From: Nematostella vectensis
Taxonomy: Eukaryota; Cnidaria; Anthozoa; Actiniaria; Edwardsiidae
DNA length: 64,000 nucleotides
Assembly (NCBI RefSeq): GCF_932526225.1
Contig: NC_064042.1
Span: 3,765,001-3,829,000, forward strand
Reading direction: 5' to 3'
A program made the position numbers and the translations under genes. Below, one piece after another: positions 22,779-32,577 of the stretch. Within the stretch, counting starts at the first letter, position 1. The number at the start of each line of letters is the position of its first letter. Below the pieces are notes generated by a model. The model had not been told where the DNA came from. It saw only the letters and a program-made list of their open reading frames with translations, and ran no database searches.

Positions 22779-23800
22779 GTAAGTATGAGTGTCAAAAATA
22801 CCCACTGTTAAATGAATTGCTTTGGATGCCATTTTAGACATACGAGCAAAAGTCCAAATAATGATATAATGTATAATGCACAAGGGGGGGCTCGATGTGC
22901 GCAAGTTTCATTTTCAGAAAGGACTTCTTTCCATTGCAGAAATATTTTATTTTTACGTTACTTTCTGACGTTACGCCTGCTTCTGTGTTTTTTTTGTTTG
23001 GTTTCTTTCTCTGTGTGAAACCCTTTCCTCACTTCAGCGGATCCGTGCATTACAATCAGTTTTGTTTTTAAAACAGTCGCTCCAAGCTCACACGGTCAAT
23101 TTCTTAAAATTCTAATCTATAAACAATGGATATTTTGGATTTAATATTCTTCGAGAATAGAAAAAAAACTGATCATTACAATAGGCAGAGACATAAACGC
23201 GCAACATACCAAAAACTACTTAAATGCAGTAATAAATAATCTGGCAATAGAGACTTTACGAAAAAATAGTGTTTGTGGGGTATGTTAATATTGTTTTGAA
23301 TCGGAATTGTTAGTCTATAACGAACTCCATACATTATTAGTTTGTTCTTTAAATTGTATTCTGACTTCTAAGTTTTATAAAATAAAGGAAAAAAGGGGAT
23401 AGCAAACATATTCCCCACGGATAGTGTCCTTCGTTTGCATTGCCTTATATGGTCACTGATGCCCATATTTAGAAGAGCTAAAGTTTTCCCGCTCCCTAAT
23501 CTCCAGAAAATATGGTGAAAAATGCTGATTCCTGTCAATTTGAGACTCGTGGCAAGAATTTGTCCAAAAAAACCTGACAGCTTGGTCAAACTTTTATCTC
23601 ACTAATCTTGAAAAGCCCTTAGACCCAGGCCTCCCAGAGATTGACAGCGGGTTTGAAGGTCACCCAAATATTGATATGCATTTTGTTTTGTGAGAAAAGT
23701 CCAGCAAACGAAATAAAAAGGTGGCTCATTTCGTACGGCTACTGCAGATTATGGCTCTTAGATCTATTGTAATTTGACAGTGGTTGTTTCTTCCATATAG

Positions 23801-24024
23801 TTTTACCAGCCATAGTAAACAGCTCCAATGACAAGATAGTCAGCGAGAATGCCTAGGTCCAATTCACATGTGTAGCTACCGGGTATCCTGTGCCGCAGTT
23901 GTCATGGTACCGGTCTTGGCGCCCAATGTCGCCGATCCACGTGGGTAGCACGCTGAACCTGACACGTGTTACGAGGAACGACGCAGGAGTCTACATGTGC
24001 CTTGCCAATAACTGTGGACTTTAA
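23801..24024 (+). pseudogene. Ig-domain exon with in-frame stops
   Basis: After the acceptor CATATAG the frame is clearly Ig (FTCVATGYPVPQLSWY, then LTRVTRNDAGVYMCLANN). It is broken by TAG at 23854-23856, just before the first Cys strand, and by TAA at 24022-24024. No donor follows. It is a decayed exon. Confidence 0.8.
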
Positions 24025-24189
24025 AAGCACACTAGCATACACACATTAGCACCAGTCGGGCAAAGACGTGACGCTAGCACAGTCTATTACCCGTGCAGTT
24101 CGGCAGCCATGGACAGCTGTTTCGTCCTTATTAGGACTCGTCAGCATGGCATAACCGGCTATGAGATCATCAGAAGGATACGTACACGT

Positions 24190-25756
24190 CAAGTGTGAGT
24201 CTCTCATGTTATCATTGCTATAGATACTCCTATCTTTGTCAAGCAAGTCTCTCATGTTATGATTACTATAGATACTCTCCTATCGTTGTCGAGCAAGTCT
24301 CTCATGTTATGGTTACTATAGGTACTGCCATCTTTGTCGAGCAAGTCTCTCATGTTATGATTACTATAGATACTCCCATCTTTGTCGAGCAAGTCCCTCA
24401 TGTTATGATTACTAGATAGATAGATTTGTTTATTACCCCTCGCAGTTAGAAACTGAATTACAGGTAATTAGCACACACAAGCTAAGCGATTACAACATTA
24501 CGACATTACATTATCAAGATACTTAACAGTAACAAAATTTGACAAGGGATTAGTGTTGCATATTTTCGGTTTCATGGGAGCAGATCTTCTTAGATTGTAC
24601 TGGTTGACTCCCTTGACCGACCTACTAGTGGCTAGGCAATGTAAAGGGTTTTCCTTACACAGGGAACTCATGAACTGTTGACAAAGCAATTAAATCGTCT
24701 ATTTTTAAGCGAGACAAGACCGGCTTTCTCCAGGGCATCATTGTAACTATTGGATAAGAAGATTATTCTAAGCGCTCGTTTCTGGATACGCTCTAGACCA
24801 TCTGAAAGAAACGCAGGCAGGCCAGCGTACACCGCGGCACCGTACTCTATGACTGATCGTATTAGAGAGCAATAAACAGTGACTAAGTCCAGTTCTTTAA
24901 CGCCGCACTTTTCAAGTAAGCGCAGGGCATATAGCCTACGATTTGACTTTTTGCAAACGTGGTCACAGTGGACATCCCATGTGAGGTCGCTAGAGATGTG
25001 GATACCGAGAAGTTTGAACGACTTGACACATTCTAGCGTGGTACCTCCGACATAGATTGGGCGCCACGTACAAGCACGGTATTGCAAAAAATCAATGTCC
25101 ATGATCTTACATTTGGACGGATTTAGACACATGTTGTTCTTTATAGCAAACTGGTGTATATCGTTTACAATATAATCTAATACAGAAGGAGAGTTTCTTG
25201 GTACAATCTCGACGACAGTCAGATCATCCACGTACTTTACCCTAGGTGCCCAGGAGGTGACGAGATCGTTCACCATCACGGCAAAGAGGATTGGGCCGAG
25301 ACGGGTACCCTGTGGAATCCCTCCATTTAGCGCAAGTGTTGATGAAGCCGCTGACTCGATTTTCACGAACTGAGATCTACCGTGAAGGAATCCCGCCACC
25401 CATCTAAGCAAAAAGACTGGTGGATATCGAATTCGCCTAATTTCGCAAGAGGATGTGATGGTCAATTAAGTCGAACCCTTTGCGAAAATCGGCAAAAAAC
25501 AACCTTGCCGCACAGTCTCCTTTGTCAAGGACGTCAAGAACACGGTGTGAAATGTAACAGACGGCTTGTGGAAGGTGGAGAATTCACTATACTCCCATCT
25601 TTGTCAAGCAAGCCTCTCATGTTAGATTACTATAGATACTCCTATCTTTGTCGAGCAAGTCTCTCATGTTATGATTACTATTAGATACTCCAATCTTTAG
25701 TGGAGCAAGTCTCTCATGTAATGATTACTATTAGATACTCCTATCTTTGTCGAGAA
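24190..25756. repeat. 48-bp minisatellite split by a LINE insertion
   Basis: Units of about 48 bp (GCAAGTCTCTCATGTTATGA, then TTACTATAGATACTC) occur ~4.6 times at 24190-24411 and ~3.5 times at 25588-25756. The reverse-transcriptase fragment sits between the two halves, so it inserted into an existing array. Confidence 0.85.
24412..25587 (-). mobile_element. 5'-truncated non-LTR retrotransposon (reverse transcriptase fragment)
   Basis: The minus strand encodes the C-terminal part of a reverse transcriptase: GGIPQGTRLGPILF, the catalytic YVDD motif, and the thumb region with IPLKLLGI-like FKLLGIHI. There is a frameshift near 25440 between the FADFRKGFDLIDH segment and the rest. The 3' end (left, 24412) has a short (TCTA)3 tail, typical of CR1/L2-like elements that end in simple repeats. 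No endonuclease is present. The copy is dead. Confidence 0.85.
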
Positions 25757-25948
25757 TAATTAGCCGTGTTACACTGTTTGCACATCTTGCTGTTGTGGTT
25801 CGCCAATATTTCCTTTGTGTTGAAATTAAACATAGCGTACCGGTGCCAGCTCATGTTTGCGCTTTTTGAACGTGGCTTTAAAAGGATATACCTGACGTGT
25901 AGTTGTATTTGGGCGTACTTCTAGTTTTTCTCGGCCAAATTGGATTAA

Positions 25949-26945
25949 CACATTGACCCCTCAACCGGCCTGTACCGGCTTTGGAAAGTACCCACAGCCC
26001 AAAAAATTCATAAATGCAAAATAAACACAACAAGATGAAGATACTCAGGCATCAGTCTAAGGGATAAATGGTCTTGCAGATATGCATCCAACCAAGGTGT
26101 TGGCAACTACTCTTAAGCCAAATAATAGCACAGGTTCTTTGACAAATTTCAAATCGAACAAGAAGAGAAAAGCAGAATCACCCCTCTCAATAAAACGCTC
26201 AAAATACCACACAAGGGAGAGAAATCAGCAAACGCAGCTCAAGACACAAATAGATATCTTTATTCTGATTCTCCAGGGAAACATTTCCATGGCCTCAAAA
26301 CACAATGTCCACTCCTTGAAGGCTTGTAAAACCACGAAGATGCCTTTACGTATTGCAAAGCATTCTGGGAGATCCAGGGGAAAATTCACGAGAGGAGGGC
26401 CAGTCAACACACCTCTCCCCAAAGTCAGATGGTTTTTTATAAGTCTTATCACCCCGAAGCCAAACAAATCAATTCCAGGTCATACAGACCCAAAATAGCA
26501 GTGTAAACAATTTTGGAATCAATTTGGTTTCAGAAAAGACAGCATTTAGGAGAGCTGTGGTGATTCATTAGAAAATTATTTTCTCATCCGGGCAAAGCCA
26601 AACAAGAAAAAATAATCATGAATCCACCTTTACTTGCAAATATCCATAAGCAAAGCACTCAATTATGCCTCAGTAGACTTCATGATGTCCTGAGACACTC
26701 TCCTGCTCACATGCTCATAGCTGTATTTTTGATAAAAAAAATACAGCTATGTGCTGGCTTCAGCACAACGACGAGGGATTAAAAGTGGGGACCGCAAAGC
26801 ACTGTTGGAAAGCTTGGATACCGCTGACTAGGTGCAGCTGTGTTTTACTTTGACAGGCTGTATAAAACTCAGAATAGGGGGGGAGGTATCTGTTTTCAGT
26901 CTTTTTTTTGTAAATTCAGCTCAAAAAAAGCCAGGAGTCAATGGG
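25949..26945. mobile_element. TTAA-flanked non-autonomous element, piggyBac-like
   Basis: The left end (TTAA)CACATTGACCCCT and the right end AGGAGTCAATGGG(TTAA) are imperfect inverted repeats. Both are flanked by TTAA, the piggyBac target. The ~1-kb interior has no transposase. A 138-codon open frame at 26082-26498 has no recognisable domain. A Lys-rich start makes it unremarkable. Confidence 0.6.
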
Positions 26946-27076
26946 TTAAAGCAAGATTGAATCGGGATAAAGACTAGTGAACAAAGTTAGGAACGAAAGA
27001 TAAGTGGAATTAAAACAAGGATAGATGGATTTGAAACAGATACAGTCTTTGAAAATATTAATTTTTATTTTATCAG

Positions 27077-27319
27077 ATGAGCTGTCTCGGCAACACAAAC
27101 CGTGACGGAGGGAGCTAACTTCAACATCACATGTCAAGTGGACTCTGACCCCGAGGCCAATATCACGTGGTCACGGATGCTGTTGCCACTCGACACGGTG
27201 GTCATTGGCGACACGCTCCGCCTTCTGTCAATCAAACGATGGGAGGACGGGAACCACTTGTAACGCGAGCAATGGAATCGGGAAAGCAGCCATTGCACAT
27301 GCGCAGATTTACGTTGATT
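27077..27319 (+). pseudogene. Ig-domain exon with frameshift
   Basis: The frame reads EGANFNITCQVDSDPEANITW and LRLLSIKRWEDGN. It then loses phase near 27263 (about two bases missing) and resumes as TCNASNGIGKAAIAH. The acceptor side is also out of phase by one base. The donor GTAAGT at 27320 survives. Confidence 0.75.
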
Positions 27320-27595
27320 GTAAGTGTAGAGGTGTGCTCATTATGATGGAACTAGAAACTCTCCTTACTTTTAATTGTGTAATAAAGTGAAAAAGTGATA
27401 AGGTTTTAGAAAATGATTGTTGTAGAAATGATTGCTTTGGTTATCGCTGTTATTTCCTTTGTTTTCTTTTCTTTTGGCTTTTATTTCAGTTGTAGAACGT
27501 TTTTATAAACAAAGCTGTTCATAGCTCCGAACCTTAGAAATCTATGGAAGAAACTATACTGAGATATTGAATATTATGATGACAATCCTTTTCAG

Positions 27596-27870
27596 ATGTC
27601 TCAGTGATCGATATGAACTTCACATCGCTCTACACGGCGTCCTGGTACGGGCACATCGTGACCCTGCGCTGCAGAGCACGTAGCAAGCCCACCCCGCACA
27701 TCACGTGGTACGGCACGACTGGTAATCAAACACTTTGCCGCGTCATGGGGACGGAGGGCGAGTCGACGCTGACCTTCACCAGTAGAGACGAATGGGAGTA
27801 TGGCGCGTACAAGTGTCGCGCCATAAACCATGTGGGACACGTTGAAACGAACATTACCGTCACAAAGTTT
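27596..27870 (+). CDS. Ig-domain exon, open but donor out of phase
   Basis: The Ig pattern is complete: VTLRCRARSKPTPHITWYG, then WEYGAYKCRAINHVG. The acceptor TTTTCAG gives phase 1. The only good donor (GTAAGA at 27871) leaves phase 0, two bases beyond the expected phase-1 position, so splicing to the next exon would shift the frame. Confidence 0.7.
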
Positions 27871-27998
27871 GTAAGAAAAATTGCCGCATATCTATATTTA
27901 TTTTCATATGGATCTTTTTTGGAACTTGCAATGATTCTTCTTTATTGATCATGCTATTTTGGGCGTTTCATAATGTATTTTCTTTTATTTGTTTCAAG

Positions 27999-28184
27999 AC
28001 CCGCCTACGGTGTTCTGGTCGAAGAATTTTGTGAAAATAAATCAGGGTTCTCAGCTAGGAACTGCGTCGTTCTATTTGAGGAATACAAGTCGTTTGGATA
28101 CTGCCCCTTATGAGTGCGTTGCCAGAAATGAGTACGGTGAAAGAACCTGGACTGTCAACACTTCCGTGATTGTACGGGTGAGAT
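27999..28184 (+). CDS. Ig-domain exon, half domain
   Basis: The exon (186 nt, phase 1-1) starts at the strand after the first Cys (PPTVFWSK) and includes APYECVARNEYGE. The first Ig strands and their Cys are missing. The open frame is intact but the domain could not form the normal disulfide. Confidence 0.65.
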
Positions 28185-28947
28185 GTAAGTATGATGACTT
28201 GTTTCCGGAAAACAGTAAAAGAGTCTTCAGACTAGATCCCCAAAAGTAGATCCCTATGCCTGTATGGGAAACATTCCTCGTAAAGTTACGCTCGATTGGT
28301 TAATAGTTAAACGAAAAGTCGGTAAATTACTCTACTGCACATACTCATAATGTCTAAGCTGTGCCGTGCATGGGGCGAAGCAATGTAGAAGATAAAAAAA
28401 ACGATCGTTTAGCTTAGCTAGGAGCCCTGCAAAAGAAGAAAACCGAATTTTTGGCCCTATATACATTTCGCGCTTCGCTTAAATGTAAAATCTATAAGCG
28501 GAAAAAGCCAACAAAATGGTTATAGTCCATCTAACAAGAAGAAATCTTTGGAAATAACATTCGTCGTCTAGCATGAAGAGATAGGGGTAAAAATGGTTGG
28601 GAAGGAGCTCCCGTTTATTTTAAAATGACGCAATAAATTCAATCAAATGTGTTATTGATGGAATTTTATTTCTTCGTTTAAAGTATTTATTATGTTTTTA
28701 TTTAAATCTCATCCGAATGCATTGAAGTTATTCTAGATCATTTTTCGGTTAATTACTTTCAGATCGAATCAATACAAAAGGCCCAAATAGTCGTATTCGT
28801 AAACCAGAAGAATAAATACAATACACTTAAAACTGGTATTCAACTCTGCCAAATTTTCGTCTTTAATAAGATTTCTTCAGGGCTCAGGGCAGACTCCTTT
28901 CGGTTAAAAGTGTTTTACTAGGTCATTGGTCAATGGTCTCGAAACTT

Positions 28948-29874
28948 TTAATGCTGTTGAATGTTATGCCTAGTTTTCATTGGAATTACAAGTTTTTGTT
29001 TTCGACAATAATGATGGAAGCACACTGTCTTTATCAACGACTTTCTGAACCCAGGCATCTTTACTGCATAAAAGACTGGGTTTATGGCAGAGTTGGTGTA
29101 CTGGAGAATCTTTGATGCCAAGAAGAAAGATGGATTTATGGTAATATAGAGGTAGTTCATTATAACGAATGGCAACCATGTAAGAATGGAGGCCCCGGTG
29201 ACCATGCACATGGTCAGAGCAAGACGCTGTTCCTGCATTTTTCGTCTGGATACACGACTACAGCTTCCTGCCTGCTCCATCTGGATTGTGTGTCGTTTGA
29301 AACTCACAAAAGTGATGGTGTAGGCCGCTGCTGTTCCCATTAGCAGAATTACAATTACGGCGATAGGTTGATGCATTGCTATTTTTCTCCATATGACCGG
29401 AATTTTGCTCCAGTTGAATTTGGCGGAAATGCTAAGTCCTGTCAGTAATGTAGGAACCAGCCAAGAAGCACAGATTGCGCCGACATATACTCGACAACTC
29501 GAGTTTAAATGGCGCAGAGGCCACACGGTAGCCCACATACGCTCTATTGCTATTAGAGCTAGAGTTGTCATAGATGCTAGTCCAAGTAGAATATCGCTGC
29601 TGATGTGGACCAAGTAAATGCCTTTATTCGTCTCACCATCATTAAATGTTATACAGGCAAAGATTGTAGCGGGAATAATTCCAATAAGGAAGTCGGCCAC
29701 GGCCAGGTTGATGACGAGATAGAAACTGCGCTTGCGGAGGTGGCTGTTGCAGAAGAATGTGAGAATGGTCAACATGTTACCAACCACAATAACCAAGGCA
29801 GTGACGATAGAGGCAACACGAATGACTTTTTCGCTCGCCATCCCTGTCGAGATAGGCAGAGACGAGTTGTCCAT
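28948..29874 (-). CDS. Rhodopsin-family GPCR, copy 1 (308 aa, single exon)
   Basis: Seven hydrophobic segments are visible. Class A landmarks: GN in TM1 (Asn33), NLAVAD in TM2 (Asp61), ERM in place of DRY at residues 111-113, LTWLPF in TM6, and NPVFY in TM7. Asn3 lies in an NSS glycosylation site at the short N-terminus. The usual Cys at the top of TM3 and the ECL2 Cys are both absent, as in the melanocortin/cannabinoid/lysophospholipid-type receptors. The C-tail (HHYCRKQK...) is basic. The ligand is unknown. The gene is intronless and lies antisense in an intron of the Ig gene. A near-identical copy is at 41886-42764. Confidence 0.9.
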   Translation of the reverse strand: MDNSSLPISTGMASEKVIRVASIVTALVIVVGNMLTILTFFCNSHLRKRSFYLVINLAVADFLIGIIPATIFACITFNDGETNKGIYLVHISSDILLGLASMTTLALIAIERMWATVWPLRHLNSSCRVYVGAICASWLVPTLLTGLSISAKFNWSKIPVIWRKIAMHQPIAVIVILLMGTAAAYTITFVSFKRHTIQMEQAGSCSRVSRRKMQEQRLALTMCMVTGASILTWLPFVIMNYLYITINPSFFLASKILQYTNSAINPVFYAVKMPGFRKSLIKTVCFHHYCRKQKLVIPMKTRHNIQQH

Positions 29875-29889
29875 GCTTTAAAACAGAAC

Positions 29890-30660
29890 AATGAAGGCTT
29901 GCTTTAGTTTTGAGCCAGATGGTTATATTTGTGCTAGATATATCTATAATTGCTTATTGAATTTTTTCTAAGCCAATCTTAGACAGCATTCGTCGATCAG
30001 CTTCCATTGACATGACGAAAAAACTCATTTCAAATCTAAAAATTTATCTAAGTATCTAAGTAGTTGAATACGGACCTCGAATTGTCTATGAACTAGATGA
30101 CTTGCTTTAATTTTGAACCAGATGGTTGTATTTCTGCTTATATAATAAAACTCTCTATAATTGCTTGTTCTGAACTAAGCCAATCTTAGACAGTATTCGT
30201 CAAATGCCAATCAGTTTCCATTTTATTTGTTGTAATTCTTTCGTTTGCTCTTTTACAAAAGAAGATGCTTGCTTGCTTAAGTTGTGGATGTATTAAAGGG
30301 GTACTAAACAGTAGAGTTGATTATAATCCTTTTGTTTTAGCCCAAGATCAGGCGATTTTTTTTTCAAAAGCTGGAGAGGAAGAGTAAAACTACGCCTGAC
30401 ACAAATATTACGACGCCGCTGAAAATTACATCGTCTGTCAAAATTGCCCAGCTTTTTTAAAACCAAACAGTGAAGTGCGAACCTAGAATTGTCTTTGTAC
30501 TGTTAGATGCCGTATGATTGCTTGTTTAAGTTTTGAACCAGATGCTCTATATTTGATCTCTATACAATAAAACCCTTTCCCTATCAGACAGTTTTGTCGA
30601 AATAATTGCATATTGGATTTTTCAGACAGTTTTCGTCAAAATATCAATCAGCTTTCATTT
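29890..30660 (-). repeat. Diverged repeats of the GPCR 5' flank
   Basis: A segment with TTTTGAACCAGATGGTTxTA, then TCTATAATTGCTT and TTAGACAGTATTCGTC, appears at ~29890-30010, ~30100-30220 and, more diverged, ~30510-30660. The first copy directly abuts the GPCR start, so promoter sequence appears to have been tandemly copied. Function is unknown. Confidence 0.6.
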
Positions 30661-31534
30661 CAGTTGTTTCATTTCAGTTTGGTTGCCTTTGAAAAATAAA
30701 GCGCATGTGTAGATTTGATTTTAAGAATCCCATGCCAACATTAAAATAGTGGATGTATTTTAATACCCTTTTAAAAAAGGGTACTCAACAGTAGAAGAAA
30801 TGAGTATCTTTTATAAAAGAATTAATCTTTATCTATGCACAAGTCGTTTTAGAATCGTCAGTTAGATATTTACTCTCATTTCCCATTCGACGATTTCGCT
30901 ATTATTTACTTTGCGTGGATCTCATCATTTGTTTGACTAAGCATGCGTAGTTAGTGTTTAGCAAAACCGGTTTATATTTGCCCGGCACCAATAACAGTTC
31001 AGCGATTACCTTTAACCTTAATCTTATCGCTGTCACATTACCTTATTTTGCAAAATGTCAAACTGTTTCGTTTATCATGCTCTTGTTATTTCCATCGATA
31101 GAATTTTGTCTTAGTCATGTATTATTTGATAGTTAATATTCTTCCCAAAGTCAACATCTGATCTTCTATTCTAACATCATCCTTAAAACCAGTTTGACCA
31201 GTTTATTAGAGGTCAGTATATCTTGAGCAGCTGACACGATGTGTAAGAAGTGCCGTGCATGGGGCCTACCAATGAAGATGATCGTTTAGCTAAACCGATT
31301 TATTGGTCCTATATACATTTCAAGCGGAACTGGAAAATTATTCTTCCGTCCTATTCTATTCTTAACACTGTTGCTGTTCCATCTAACCCAAATCACATTT
31401 ATTTCCAGAGCAAAACTTATATAGGCCTGTGTTATCAAGATCATTCATCTAACTAAAAAAGGAAAGTCCAATATTTTCTTTTTCCATGTTCATAGCTTTC
31501 TAATATTTCATTCATTTACTTTATGTTTTATAAG

Positions 31535-31789
31535 ACGAACCGGTGATAACAAATATCACTTCCGCTCAGACAGTAGACGCGGGACGTCCCGTTACCCTCG
31601 AGTGCATAGTCCACAGCTATCCCAAGGTTAATGTGTCGTGGTCCAAGCAAGGCAGTACCACCCCTCCCCTCCCAAGGGCAGTATAATACATTGCATCTGC
31701 CAGCAAGTCAGACAGTGGGTAATACACATGCTTAGCCTCCAATGGTGTTGGGAAAATGGTCTACAAGTTTGCTACAGTTTTGGTAAACT
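31535..31789 (+). pseudogene. Ig-domain exon with stops
   Basis: The acceptor TTATAAG and phase fit, and the frame reads AGRPVTLECIVHSYPKVNVSW. TAA at 31684-31686 and TAA at 31720-31722 interrupt it before YTCLASNGVGK. The donor GTAAGT at 31790 remains. Confidence 0.8.
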
Positions 31790-32368
31790 GTAAGTATTTC
31801 AAACGAAATATTTGTCAATATCAACATATCAATCTCCCAATTTCTAGCTACGCCCAGAACTCAAATCTCTTTTTCGGGTTTGCGCATCGACAAATTCCTG
31901 TACGTCTTCAACAGCAGCATTGATTTGTCCTTAATTCTAGACCGGTAAACGGGATTCGGGTGACCAGTAAGGCGAATCTAGCTCCCAGGTACGGGGTTTG
32001 GGATAAACAGTGCCAGCACGGCTCGGTATTTGGGAATAACATATTTTTTATAGGTCATAACACACCTTTTATAATTTTTGGTAATGGGCGCTTAAGTATG
32101 ATCAATCTATTTGGATCTAAAAACGAGATATTTTGCCTCCACTTCATAACACTACACAACAAAACACAGTTCTGGAGAACTCTGTTTAATTTGGATATGT
32201 AGCCAGCACCCAGTGAGCTGACGAGTTGTTTTTACCAACAAAAGGACCTGGAATGTTAAGAAAAGAAATCTTATATCCAACAACGAAACTTTCGGCACAA
32301 GGGGGGAAAAATTCGTTACTAAATAAACTAGAATTCACTACACCTTGATTTTCATCGCTGCCATACAG

Positions 32369-32567
32369 TCAGGTTGACTTCTGTGTTGAACATTCATTTC
32401 TCCAATGACCAGCTTTCCCACAGCTAAAACAGTTACCGGGGCGAACACCTTGAGTCTTGATGGCTGAAGAACTGGCGCCAACTTGACCGGCTTGCCGATT
32501 TTGGATCACTGGGATGGGATTCGAGTTCTGTCGGAAACTAGTCGGCTTCTTAGCGGGCTCTTTACGC
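32369..32567 (-). pseudogene. CCHC zinc-knuckle remnant of a retroelement Gag-like protein
   Basis: On the minus strand the frame encodes CFSCGKAGHWRNEC, which fits CX2CX4HX4C exactly, followed by a stop at 32371-32369. The preceding sequence is Gln/Asn/Pro-rich. Such knuckles occur in Gag or ORF1 proteins of retrotransposons, where they bind nucleic acid. The upstream part is lost where the plus-strand LINE begins, so it is a fragment. Confidence 0.65.
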
Positions 32568-32577
32568 GCTGTTCTTA

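Noticed and set aside
26082-26498. 138-codon Lys-rich open frame
   Set aside because: It lies inside a TTAA-flanked element, shows no domain, and could be chance; not called as a gene.
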